A stretch of DNA of 64,000 nucleotides. Source: Arthrobacter sp. V1I9 (GTDB taxonomy: Bacteria > Actinomycetota > Actinomycetes > Actinomycetales > Micrococcaceae). Location: contig NZ_JAUSYU010000001.1 of the NCBI RefSeq assembly GCF_030817075.1, positions 1,178,001 to 1,242,000 of the forward strand, written 5' to 3'. The position numbers were made by a program, and so were the translations under genes. How positions within the stretch are numbered: the stretch's first letter is position 1; each line of letters starts with the position of its first letter. The notes below the pieces were generated by a model. It saw only the letters and a program-made list of their open reading frames with translations. It was not told where the DNA came from and searched no databases. Shown here piece by piece: positions 7,414 through 16,148 of this stretch.

Positions 7414-9129
7414 TTAGGCCTCGGTGCTGCCCGGCTGTACTGCTGTGTCGCTGCCGGCTACTACCTCGCCGTTGCGGCGGCGGGTACGCGTGCGGGAGCG
7501 GCGGGCACGCGAAGGCTGCTCGCCCTCGGTTGCGGTGGAGGTTGCGGCGGGTGCGTCGCCGGCAGCAGCGGGGGCTGCAGCTGTTTCGGAAGTACGACGA
7601 CGGCGCTCGCCGGCGCGGCCGGCGGAGTCACCGCCGGTGCGGCCGCCGTCGCGGTTTCCGCCCCTGCTGTCTCGGCCGCGGCTGGTGCGCTCCCGGCCGT
7701 CGCGCTCCCGGGAGGGAGCGCTGTCACGGCCGCCGCGGCTGTTCTTCTTGCCGGTTTCACCGAGGTCTTCGAGGACCTCGGCGTCAACGCCGGCAAGGGT
7801 GCGCTTGTCACGGGGCAGGCGGCCCTTGGTGCCTACGGGGATGTCCAGCTCCTCGAAAAGGTGCGGCGAGGAGGAGTAGGTTTCCACAGGCTCCGGAACG
7901 CTCAGGCCCAGGGCCTTGTTGATCAGGCCCCAGCGGGGCATGTCGTCCCAGTCCACGAAGGTGACCGCGGTGCCCTTATTGCCGGCGCGGCCGGTACGGC
8001 CCACGCGGTGCAGGTAGATCTTCTCGTCCTCCACGCACTGGTAGTTGATCACGTGGGTGACGTCATCCACGTCGATGCCGCGTGCGGCGACGTCGGTGGC
8101 CACCAGGACGTCCACCTTGTTGTTGCGGAATGCGCGGAGGGCCTGTTCGCGGGCGCCCTGGCCAAGGTCACCGTGGATGGCGGCGGCGGCGAAGCCGCGG
8201 TCCACGAGCTCCTCCGCCACCTTGGCGGCGGTGCGCTTGGTTTTGGTGAAGATGATGGTGCGGCCGCGGCCGCGCGCCTGGAGGATGCGGGCCACAACTT
8301 CAATCTTGTCCATGCTGTGCGCACGGTAGATGAGTTGGCGGATGTCGCGCTTGGTGAGGCCCTCGTCGTCAGGATCTGCGGCGCGGATGTGCGTGGGCTG
8401 CGTCATGTAGCGGCGGGCCATGGCGATGACCGGGCCGGGCATGGTGGCAGAGAACAGCAGGGTCTGGCGGACGGCGGGTGTGCCGGCGATGAGGGTTTCG
8501 ACGTCGGGCAGGAAGCCGAGGTCGAGCATTTCGTCGGCCTCGTCCAGGATGACCATTTTGACGTTCTTGAGGCTCAGGTGCTTCTGCTTGTAGAGGTCGA
8601 TGAGGCGGCCGGGTGTTCCCACCACGACCTCCACGCCCTTCGTCAGTGCCTCCACCTGGGGCTCGTAGGCACGGCCGCCGTAAATGGTGGCGATGCGGGC
8701 GTTCCGTTTGCGGGATGCCGTCTGCAGGTCATTGGCCACCTGGACGGCGAGTTCGCGGGTGGGCACGATGACCAGGGCCTGCGGGGCGCCGGGGACGGCC
8801 AGCTTCTCGTAGCCGGGGTCGTCCTGGCCTACTACCCGCTGGAGGGCGGGGATGCCGAAGCCAAGGGTCTTGCCGGTGCCGGTCTTGGCCTGGCCAATGA
8901 TGTCGTGGCCGGACAGGGCAACCGGCAAAGTCATGGCCTGGATGGGGAAGGGGTGCGTGATCCCGGCGTCGGCCAGGGATTCCACGATGTCGGCCCGGAC
9001 GTTGTAGTCCGCGAAGGATTTCTCCTCGATTTCGTGCGGCTTCTCGTCCGAGATGATGGTTTCTTCGGGCTCGAGGACTTCGGTGCCGGACTCGTCGGTC
9101 AGGAGCTGGTGGGTATGCAATTCACTCAC
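7414..9129 (-). CDS. DEAD-box RNA helicase (RhlE-like) with Arg/Gly-rich tail
   Basis: A 571-residue ATP-dependent RNA helicase. Visible motifs: Q-motif (HPFPIQAMTLP), Walker A AKTGTGKT (about residue 78), VILDEADEM (about 195), FSATMPGP (about 225) and HRVGRTGRAG (about 379). After residue 440 the protein becomes a disordered tail rich in Arg, Gly, Asp and Ser (RGRDSRGGNRDGG, RRSRTRTRRR) of the kind that binds RNA. The GTG start at 9129 has AAGGAA seven bases upstream. It leads a two-gene unit with the methyltransferase and is preceded by about 300 bp of non-coding DNA, perhaps a long leader as in cold-shock helicases. Mycobacterial rhlE occupies a comparable place next to the TetR/DUF3107/moeB genes. 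Confidence 0.95.
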   Translation of the reverse strand: MSELHTHQLLTDESGTEVLEPEETIISDEKPHEIEEKSFADYNVRADIVESLADAGITHPFPIQAMTLPVALSGHDIIGQAKTGTGKTLGFGIPALQRVVGQDDPGYEKLAVPGAPQALVIVPTRELAVQVANDLQTASRKRNARIATIYGGRAYEPQVEALTKGVEVVVGTPGRLIDLYKQKHLSLKNVKMVILDEADEMLDLGFLPDVETLIAGTPAVRQTLLFSATMPGPVIAMARRYMTQPTHIRAADPDDEGLTKRDIRQLIYRAHSMDKIEVVARILQARGRGRTIIFTKTKRTAAKVAEELVDRGFAAAAIHGDLGQGAREQALRAFRNNKVDVLVATDVAARGIDVDDVTHVINYQCVEDEKIYLHRVGRTGRAGNKGTAVTFVDWDDMPRWGLINKALGLSVPEPVETYSSSPHLFEELDIPVGTKGRLPRDKRTLAGVDAEVLEDLGETGKKNSRGGRDSAPSRERDGRERTSRGRDSRGGNRDGGRTGGDSAGRAGERRRRTSETAAAPAAAGDAPAATSTATEGEQPSRARRSRTRTRRRNGEVVAGSDTAVQPGSTEA

Positions 9130-9429
9130 GGTGGAGTTTCCTTATTCATTTGGGCAATGGCGCTGCCTGCTCAACGGGCCGGCCGCAAGGCTGTTCCGGA
9201 GCACGCTCGGGCGCACACGCAATTCCAGTGGAAGCCGATCGCGGGCTATCTAAATGCTGGCACTGGTGACCAGCGGGTGTATCTCAAGATCGCGTAGGGG
9301 CGGGCTTGTTGGTTTCAAATCAAGGAAATCAACGACCGGGCATCCATTTCTACTTCTTCAGTCTAGCGGCAGACAGCCCAATTCCCGGCTTTGCGGCCCG
9401 GTGGGCACATGGCACAGCTTGTTGCGCCG
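9130..9429. other. Non-coding interval upstream of the DEAD-box helicase
   Basis: Exactly 300 bp between the 3' end of the ribonuclease gene and the helicase start. I see no conserved reading frame, tRNA or strong hairpin. It should hold the helicase promoter and possibly a long 5' leader, but I could not place a convincing -35/-10 pair. Confidence 0.6.
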
Positions 9430-10932
9430 CTACTCCACGAGCTCGAAGTGGACTTCCCTCGTTGCGATATCCGAGGAGACCAGGCGCACCCGGACCTTGG
9501 TTCCGGACTCCAGTTCCCCGGCGCAACGGGCGGTCACGGCGGGGTCCGCGATCTGGATAATGCCCGAACCGCCGTTGCCGTTGCCGTTCTTCCCGTTCCC
9601 GTTCCTGCCGTTGCCGTTCCCGTTTTTACCGTTCTCTTTTTGCGGTTTGGACCCGGAGATCACGATCGCCTCGAATTCCTGCCCAATATGGTTGACCAGC
9701 AGGGCCGCCTCCACGGTATCCAAAGCCATGCGCTCCATCCGTGACGCGAGCTGGTCGGATCCGGCCATAATCTCGGGCAAGGTTGGAAGGGCATCCCGCG
9801 CCCACCCCGGCACATGACCGCCGTTGCTCAAAGCCTCGCAGATCACCAGCACAAAGCGGTCCACCAGGCGGCGCAGCGGCGCGGTGGTGTGGGCGTAGGC
9901 GGCACCGATGGCCGACTGGTCAGCGTCCTCCGGCAGGGAGCCGTCAAAGGCGGTGTAGGCGGCGCCCCGGAACAGCATGCCGGCTGAGTGCATAATGGCC
10001 AGCTGGCGGGGTTCGGTGGGGTCCAGGCTGCGCAGGTATTCGCCGTAACTGACTTCGCCATCCCAGGGCTTGCCAAGAACCTCGGTCTGCAGCCGAAAGT
10101 GGTTCAGGGAGCGCTCATCCGGGGCCGGCATGGTGCGCAGGATGCCCACCTTCCCAGCCAGCATGAGCTGAGCCGCCGCCATCCCTGTCATGAGGGATAT
10201 CTGGGCGTTCCAGTCCTCCACCGGAAGCTGGGGAGCGGCGGCAATCCGGTAGCCGCCGTCGGGAAGCTGGACAATCTCCTGTTCCGGCATGTTCAGGCTC
10301 GCGCCGCCCCGGGCCCGTTCCAGCTCCACGCGCTTGAGCCCCACCTCTTTGAGGAGCTGCAGTACCGGCGAGGCGGAGCCGGCATCGAGTTCGGCCTGCA
10401 CCCCTTTATAGCTGAGCTTCGCGCGGCTGCGCATCCTGGCCCGTTTCACGGTCACCGAGTTCACCTCGGCGGCGCTGTCCAGGCGGAAGTCCCAGACGAA
10501 GGCAGAACAGTCCTGGCCGGGGAGGAGGCTGCCGGCCTGTTCGCTGATCACTTCCGGATGCAGCGGGATCCGCCCGTCGGGGGCGTAGAAGGTCTGGCCC
10601 CGGCGTCGCGTTTCTGCGTCCAGGGGCCCGCCGGGGTTCACAAAGGCGGGGACATCCGCAATCGCGTACAGCACGTGGTAGCCATCGCCGTCGGCTTCAA
10701 TAAACAGCGCCTGGTCCAGGTCCGTGGACGACGCCGGATCGATGGTGATGAAGTCGACGCCGGTGAGGTCCTCGTCAGGGAGCTGCAGGGACTCAACTGC
10801 CGCTTTCGCGTCAGCCACCGCGTCCTCAGGGTAGGAGCCCGGCAGCTCGAGCTCGGTCCGCAGGGCGCCCAGAGCTTCCTCGAGCGCGTTGGTGTGCTCG
10901 TGGACGTTGGGACCCAGCCGATGGTATGACAC
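9430..10932 (-). CDS. RNB-domain exoribonuclease (RNase II/R family)
   Basis: A 500-residue 3'-5' exoribonuclease. The RNB domain begins with the catalytic aspartate motif IDPASSTDLDQA (about 66-77) and includes YAIADVPAFV and the HTTAPLRRLVDRF motif. It is shorter than E. coli RNase II (644): the N-terminal cold-shock domains are largely absent, as in other actinobacterial members. The C-terminus carries an asparagine/glycine-lysine repeat (NGKNGNGNGRNGNG, bases about 9575-9640) and then a short OB-like strand segment. The GTG start at 10932 has TAGGCT 13 bp upstream and no ribosome site. It runs co-directionally with, but 300 bp apart from, the helicase gene. Confidence 0.9.
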   Translation of the reverse strand: MSYHRLGPNVHEHTNALEEALGALRTELELPGSYPEDAVADAKAAVESLQLPDEDLTGVDFITIDPASSTDLDQALFIEADGDGYHVLYAIADVPAFVNPGGPLDAETRRRGQTFYAPDGRIPLHPEVISEQAGSLLPGQDCSAFVWDFRLDSAAEVNSVTVKRARMRSRAKLSYKGVQAELDAGSASPVLQLLKEVGLKRVELERARGGASLNMPEQEIVQLPDGGYRIAAAPQLPVEDWNAQISLMTGMAAAQLMLAGKVGILRTMPAPDERSLNHFRLQTEVLGKPWDGEVSYGEYLRSLDPTEPRQLAIMHSAGMLFRGAAYTAFDGSLPEDADQSAIGAAYAHTTAPLRRLVDRFVLVICEALSNGGHVPGWARDALPTLPEIMAGSDQLASRMERMALDTVEAALLVNHIGQEFEAIVISGSKPQKENGKNGNGNGRNGNGKNGNGNGGSGIIQIADPAVTARCAGELESGTKVRVRLVSSDIATREVHFELVE

Positions 10933-10939
10933 GAAAATC

Positions 10940-10945
10940 AGCCTA
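10940..10945 (-). promoter_or_regulatory. -10 hexamer of the RNB ribonuclease gene
   Basis: TAGGCT begins 13 bp before the GTG at 10932; no Shine-Dalgarno sequence lies between. A leaderless or one-base-leader mRNA is predicted. Confidence 0.45.
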
Positions 10946-11000
10946 GCCCGAATTCACGCCATAGTGCAGGCACCGGGCCCGGAGTGCCGTTGCTTGCCCT

Positions 11001-11012
11001 ACCGCGGTACCG
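11001..11012. repeat. 12-mer ACCGCGGTACCG, copy 1
   Basis: Two overlapping palindromes (ACCGCGGT and GGTACC) in the gap between thiE and the ribonuclease gene. The same 12-mer recurs at 48005-48016 and, inverted, at 47973-47984. Confidence 0.4.
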
Positions 11013-11047
11013 CGCCTTCGGAGGTGGTAGGTGGCAGGCAGCGGGTG

Positions 11048-11782
11048 TCAGGAGTTGGGGACATTTAGGGCGGCGAGCAGCGACGCTGCGGCGGCTGCCG
11101 GATCGCTGGCCTCCGTAATGGCGCGGACCACCACAATCCGGCGGGCGCCCGCTTCCACCACCTGCTCCACGTTGCTTTGGTCGATGCCGCCGATCGCAAA
11201 CCAGGGAACACCGCCGTCGGGCTGCCCATCCTGCCCTGAACGCGCAGCTTCGGCGGCATACCGCACCAGCTCGAGCCCGACGGCGGCCCGCCCGGGCTTG
11301 GTGGGGGTTGCCCAGACCGGGCCGACGCAGAAGTAGTCCAGCCCCGCGGGGGCTGCGGCCGCAGCGAGGGCGGCGTCCACCTGCGCCGGGCTGTGGCTGG
11401 ACAGGCCGATGGCCGCGTTGCCGTTGAGCAAGGTTCGCGCGGCGCCCAGCGGCAGGTCTTTTTGGCCGATGTGGAATACCGGCGAGCCGGACAGAATAGC
11501 GATGTCCGCCCTGTCGTTGACCGCCCACAGCCGGCCGTGTCGTTCTGCCGCCTCCTTGAGGACTGCCAGGAGCTCCAGCTCCTCCGCTGCCTCAATGGAC
11601 TTGTCCCGAAGCTGGATGATGTCCACCCCGCCGGCAAATGCTGCATCGACGAACTGGTCAAAGTCGCCGCGGTCCGTGCGGGAATCCGTGCAGAGGTAGA
11701 GGCGGGCGGCGTGGAGGCCGTTGCTGACCTTGGCATTGCTGAGGACATCGGTGCCGGCGGCGGGGGTATGGGTCACATTCAT
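11048..11782 (-). CDS. thiE: Thiamine phosphate synthase
   Basis: A 244-residue cytosolic TIM-barrel enzyme that joins hydroxymethylpyrimidine diphosphate and thiazole phosphate carboxylate to give thiamine monophosphate. Family motifs: YLCTDSR at the first strand, IIQLRDKS (diphosphate-binding Arg and Lys), [26 protein letters not shown] and the late WFAIGGI phosphate-binding loop. Length is slightly above the usual 210-225 because of a short N-terminal extension. The ATG at 11782 has TAGTCT 13 bp upstream, suggesting a leaderless mRNA, and no TPP riboswitch lies on this strand. It diverges from the riboswitch-controlled thiO-thiS-thiG operon. Confidence 0.95.
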   Translation of the reverse strand: MNVTHTPAAGTDVLSNAKVSNGLHAARLYLCTDSRTDRGDFDQFVDAAFAGGVDIIQLRDKSIEAAEELELLAVLKEAAERHGRLWAVNDRADIAILSGSPVFHIGQKDLPLGAARTLLNGNAAIGLSSHSPAQVDAALAAAAAPAGLDYFCVGPVWATPTKPGRAAVGLELVRYAAEAARSGQDGQPDGGVPWFAIGGIDQSNVEQVVEAGARRIVVVRAITEASDPAAAAASLLAALNVPNS

Positions 11783-11789
11783 GGGGAAA

Positions 11790-11795
11790 AGACTA
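11790..11795 (-). promoter_or_regulatory. -10 hexamer of thiE
   Basis: TAGTCT begins 13 bp before the thiE ATG, so thiE is probably transcribed from here without a leader and outside riboswitch control. Confidence 0.45.
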
Positions 11796-11802
11796 GTTCC
11801 TC

Positions 11803-11808
11803 TACACT
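11803..11808 (+). promoter_or_regulatory. -10 hexamer of the thiOSG operon
   Basis: TACACT lies about 12 bp before the first base of the TPP riboswitch, the spacing expected for its promoter. No clear -35 was seen; the site is back to back with the thiE promoter. Confidence 0.5.
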
Positions 11809-11814
11809 TGCCTC

Positions 11815-11915
11815 GTACTGCGGGAGCCCGCGGCAGCTGTCACAAAGCGCCGGGCTGAGAGGGCGTCAGAGCCGACCGCTTGACCTGATCCGGTTAATGC
11901 CGGCGTAGGGAAGGA
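11815..11915 (+). promoter_or_regulatory. TPP riboswitch (THI element)
   Basis: The conserved core of the thiamine pyrophosphate aptamer is present: GGGCTGAGAGGG (about 11853-11864) for the pyrimidine-binding arm, and TGACCTGATCCGGTTAATGC with CGGCGTAGGGAAG (11881-11913) for the pyrophosphate arm. The thiO ribosome site (AAGGAG, 11911-11916) abuts or overlaps the 3' end of the aptamer and the ATG follows at 11921. Control by sequestering the ribosome site when TPP is bound is therefore likely; I see no separate terminator hairpin. Confidence 0.96.
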
Positions 11916-11920
11916 GACAC

Positions 11921-13269
11921 ATGCGCGTACCATCCAACTGCCCTGTAGACAGCACGCCCGGGCGCACGGACGGCATTATCCAGGCCGATGTGGCAGTCAT
12001 CGGCGGCGGAGTCATCGGCCACAGCATCGCCTGGGAGGCGAAGCGCTCCGGCCGCGCAGTGGTGGTCATTGACGACGCACCGGGCTCCGGGGCCAGCTGG
12101 GCTGCCGCCGGAATGCTCGCTCCGGTCAGCGAACTGCACTACCAGGAGGAGGACCTCCTGGAACTCATGCTGGACGCCTCGGCCCGCTGGCCGGCTTTCG
12201 CCGCCCGACTCGCCGCGGCATCCGGGGCAGATCCGGGATACATCACGACGCCGACCCTCGCCGTGGGTGCCGACGCCGCCGACCGCCGTGCGCTGATGGA
12301 CCTGCGCGCAGTCCAGCAGGCAAACGGCCTTTCCGTTGAACCGCTGACCATCCGGACTGCCCGGCAGCGCGAGCCACTTCTCAGTCCCGGGATTGCCTGC
12401 GCGCTGGACACCCCCGCAGACCACCAGGTGGATCCGCGGCTGCTGGTGGCCTGCCTGCAGGCTGCCTTGACCGGCGACGGTGCGGGGGACGGGGTCGGGA
12501 ACAGGAACGGAGCCGCGGGGCCCGGCACTTCAGCAGCGGGCGCCGTCGACGATCACGCGGTCCTGGCCCGCGCTGCCGGTCTGTTGTGGCACGACGGAGC
12601 CGTTGCCGGCGTACGCCTCGCAGGCGGCGGAACGGTGCTGGCCGCCGAAACGGTCGTGGCGAACGGGCTGCATGCGGCAGCCCTGGAAGCACTACCCAAA
12701 GACTTGCACCTGCCGCTCCGGCCAGTCCACGGGGACATCCTGCGCCTCGCAGTTCCCGGCCATTTGCAGCCGCTGGTGACGTCCACCGTCCGCGGGCTGG
12801 TGCACGGCGTTCCGGTCTACATCGTGCCCCGCCGGGACGGCACGGTGGTGATCGGGGCAACCCAGCGTGAGGATACGCCGTCGGCCGCCGATGCCGTCTC
12901 CGCGGGGGGCGTGTACCAGCTCCTTCGCGACGCGCAGGTGCTGGTTCCCGCCGTCGCCGAACTCGAGCTGCTGGAATCCACGGCCCGGGCACGCCCCGGA
13001 ACTCCGGACAACGCACCGCTGCTGGGGCGGGTTCCCGTCCCCGGCGGAGAGGCCCGTGACTCCGGGCACATTGCCGGCCTCATCATCGCCACCGGGTTCT
13101 TCCGCCACGGAGTCCTGCTGGCGCCGGCCGCTGCTGCCGTCTGCCTGGAGCTCCTGGACGGGTATGAAGACCCCCGCTGGGCTGCCTTCAACCCGGGCCG
13201 CTTCTCCGCCAAGCCAGGTGCCCGCACTCCTGCCCGCCTTCGCAACACACCGCCCATAAAGGAAACAGC

Positions 13270-13273
<4 letters not shown>
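11921..13273 (+). CDS. thiO: Glycine oxidase ThiO
   Basis: A 450-residue FAD-dependent oxidase that converts glycine to dehydroglycine (iminoacetate) for thiazole assembly. The dinucleotide fold is at about residues 22-55 (ADVAVIGGGVIGHSIAWE), followed by the ASWAAAGMLAP motif of the D-amino-acid oxidase family; substrate-domain motifs include TVVIGATQRED and ATGFFRHGVLLAPA near the C-terminus. A Gly/Ala/Asn-rich insertion near residues 185-210 makes it longer than B. subtilis ThiO (369). It is first in the riboswitch-controlled operon, and its stop codon overlaps the thiS start (ATGA). Confidence 0.94.
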
Positions 13274-14320
<1,047 letters not shown>

Positions 14321-14366
14321 CCCGCTCCCGGTGCCGCGGACGCCTACCATCAGGCGAGGAGCAGCT

Positions 14367-14705
14367 ATGGCCGGCAAGGACGTTCTTTCTCCCGAGCGGC
14401 TCGAGGACGCCTTGGCTGTCCTGCCGGACTGGCGGTACCGCGAGGGTGGACTGGTGACCGTGTACAAGCTGCCGACGGCGGCTGCCGCACTTGAGCTGAT
14501 TGCCGCCGTCGGGCGCCTTGCCGAGGAACAAAACCACCACCCTGACCTGGACTGGCGGTACAACCGGGTGTTCCTCCGCTACACCTCCCACGACGCCGGG
14601 GGAGAGGTCACAGCCCGCGACGTGGGCGCGGCCGAAGCAGTGCGTGAAGCTGCAGCCGCGCTGCAGGCAGTTGCTGAGCCGGAGCGGCACCCCGCCAGCT
14701 CTTAA
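14367..14705 (+). CDS. 4a-hydroxytetrahydrobiopterin dehydratase (PCD)
   Basis: A 112-residue pterin-4a-carbinolamine dehydratase-like protein. The active-site signature EEQNHHPDLDWRYNRV (His-His-Pro and the later WRYNRV strand) and the LRYTSHDAGG segment are intact. In bacteria with phenylalanine hydroxylase it recycles the pterin cofactor; no such enzyme is nearby, so here it may serve molybdopterin or another pterin process. The ATG at 14367 is preferred (AGGAGCAGCT just upstream) over an in-frame start at 14274 inside thiG. It lies 46 bp after thiG and may be read from the thi promoter. Confidence 0.9.
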   Translation: MAGKDVLSPERLEDALAVLPDWRYREGGLVTVYKLPTAAAALELIAAVGRLAEEQNHHPDLDWRYNRVFLRYTSHDAGGEVTARDVGAAEAVREAAAALQAVAEPERHPASS

Positions 14706-14778
14706 CTGACGGTGACCACCGCCCAAGGGCAGTGGTCACAGTCGTTGCTTGGCTTGCGATTCAGTACTTGCGCTTCGG

Positions 14779-15081
14779 TTAGAGCTTCAGGGCCTCAGTC
14801 AGCCGTTGCAGGTCATGCCTGGCCCTTGTGCGGCCCAAGTAGAGGACCACGGCAACCGCCGCGGCCGCTCCCAGAACCATGGGCAGGACCCACGGCAGCC
14901 ACGTCATCCCCGGCCGGTAGCCAAAGCCCGCAGCCATCAGGATGATCCAGCTGACGGCTCCGACAACCACGCTAACGGCCGCGGGAAGGACGACTCCGTA
15001 TTTTGTGTGCCGCTTGTCGTTGGCCCAGACGATAAAACCTGCGGCCGCCGTTACCAGCACCACGATGGTCAGCGAAAGCAT
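14779..15081 (-). CDS. Small membrane protein, three predicted spans
   Basis: A 100-residue hydrophobic protein with spans at about residues 2-20, 30-52 and 58-82 and a short basic C-terminal tail (RTRARHDLQRLTE). I do not recognise a family. The ATG at 15081 has AAGGAG six bases upstream, a strong ribosome site. It is the last gene of a three-gene minus-strand unit with TetR and DUF3107 (40 bp after DUF3107). The conserved neighbours suggest it is a real gene, but no function can be assigned. Confidence 0.75.
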   Translation of the reverse strand: MLSLTIVVLVTAAAGFIVWANDKRHTKYGVVLPAAVSVVVGAVSWIILMAAGFGYRPGMTWLPWVLPMVLGAAAAVAVVLYLGRTRARHDLQRLTEALKL

Positions 15082-15121
15082 GGCTCTCCTTGGAATAACC
15101 GCCCTTCAGCGGTGCCTGAGG

Positions 15122-15346
15122 CTAGAACTGGCCGAAACCTACGCGACGGACCTCTTCGGCGCCGATTTCCACATACGCCAGTGCCTTGCCGGGAACAATG
15201 ATCAGGCGTCCTTTGTCATCCTTCAGGCGCAGTTCGCCGCCGTTGCTGATGGCTTCCTGCACGACCTTGGCCACTGAGTCTGCATCATCATTTGACTCCA
15301 GGACAATTTCGCGGCCAACGTTCTGCACGCCGATCTTAATTTCCAC
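15122..15346 (-). CDS. DUF3107 protein (TB9.4-like)
   Basis: A 74-residue actinobacterial protein of unknown function (MEIKIGVQNVGREI; ALAYVEIGAEEVRRVGFG). The whole protein is the domain. The GTG start at 15346 has GGGAGG seven bases upstream. It lies 51 bp after the TetR gene; the same TetR-DUF3107 pairing is known in mycobacteria (Rv3208-Rv3208A), so the two probably work together. Confidence 0.92.
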   Translation of the reverse strand: MEIKIGVQNVGREIVLESNDDADSVAKVVQEAISNGGELRLKDDKGRLIIVPGKALAYVEIGAEEVRRVGFGQF

Positions 15347-15397
15347 AGGGGGCCTCCCAGCCGGTTCACGTTTCTCGGGTTATGTCTTATTTGTAGT

Positions 15398-16057
15398 CTA
15401 GGACTCTTTGGGGAAGCGAGAGATTCCGCGCCAAGCTAAACGGTAGATGAGGTCACTGGCCACATTGAGGTCCAGGTTCCCGTCGGTTTCGAGCCAGTAC
15501 CGGGCACTGACCTGCGCCATCCCGGCAAGCCCGCGGCCCAGCAGCTCTGCCTCCAGGTGGGGAAGCTTGGTGTCCTCGGCTATAACGCGTGCAATGGCAT
15601 CGGCAAACGTCCGGTTAAAGGTCTCCAGCCGTGCGCTTACATCGGGATCGTTGATGAGGTCGGATTCGAATACGAGCCGGTGGGCCTGGTCATCGTTGGC
15701 GATGAACTGGAAATAAGCCCGCATTACGGCCTGCACACGTTCATCATTGTCCGTGGTGGAGTTCAGGGCTCCCAGCATCAGGTCAGTGAGGGATGCCAGA
15801 TGGCTTTCGAGCAGGGCAAGGTACAGTTCCCGCTTCGAGGGGAAGTGCTGGTACAGGACCGGTTTGCTGACGTGCGCCGTCTCGGCGATTTCGTCCATGG
15901 CTGCGCCGTGATAGCCGTTGGCCACGAAGACTTCCTGTGCCGCGGAAAGGAGTTGCGCGCGTCGCTCGTCCCGGGGAAGCCGGGCGGACCGTTGCCCGGC
16001 CGGGGCGCGGAGCGGTTTGCGGTTCGGCTGCGGACGGGCCGTCAGCCCGTGCTTCAT
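15398..16057 (-). CDS. TetR/AcrR family transcriptional regulator
   Basis: A 219-residue repressor-type regulator. The DNA-binding helix-turn-helix lies at about residues 30-75 (QEVFVANGYHGAAMDEIA, then HVSKPVLYQHFPSKRELYLALL); the C-terminal all-helical ligand domain is about 80-215. A basic N-terminal extension precedes it. It heads the unit with DUF3107 and diverges from moeZ across about 90 bp, where an inverted repeat at 16088-16112 overlaps a -10-like TAATAT and is a candidate operator. Ligand unknown. Confidence 0.93.
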   Translation of the reverse strand: MKHGLTARPQPNRKPLRAPAGQRSARLPRDERRAQLLSAAQEVFVANGYHGAAMDEIAETAHVSKPVLYQHFPSKRELYLALLESHLASLTDLMLGALNSTTDNDERVQAVMRAYFQFIANDDQAHRLVFESDLINDPDVSARLETFNRTFADAIARVIAEDTKLPHLEAELLGRGLAGMAQVSARYWLETDGNLDLNVASDLIYRLAWRGISRFPKES

Positions 16058-16087
16058 GGACCACAGTTGTCCTTCTTTCCCTTGCAG

Positions 16088-16112
16088 TTACCCCCACTCT
16101 ACTTCGGGGTAA
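16088..16112. promoter_or_regulatory. Candidate TetR operator, TTACCCC-N11-GGGGTAA
   Basis: A perfect 7-bp inverted repeat in the TetR/moeZ divergent region, with its right arm overlapping TAATAT (16110-16115). Position and symmetry fit autoregulation by the TetR protein; binding is inferred. Confidence 0.4.
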
Positions 16113-16137
16113 TATGACCCGGCGGTATCCCGGGGCA

Positions 16138-16143
16138 TACATT
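16138..16143 (+). promoter_or_regulatory. -10 hexamer of moeZ
   Basis: TACATT begins 11 bp before the moeZ ATG with no ribosome site between, predicting a leaderless mRNA. Confidence 0.4.
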
Positions 16144-16148
16144 GAAGT

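Noticed and set aside
7861..9297. 478-codon open frame antisense to the DEAD-box helicase
   Set aside because: No domain, and the helicase has all motifs in order.
11783..11814. A second TPP riboswitch controlling thiE
   Set aside because: The short gap and strand leave no room for an aptamer on the thiE side; thiE looks leaderless.
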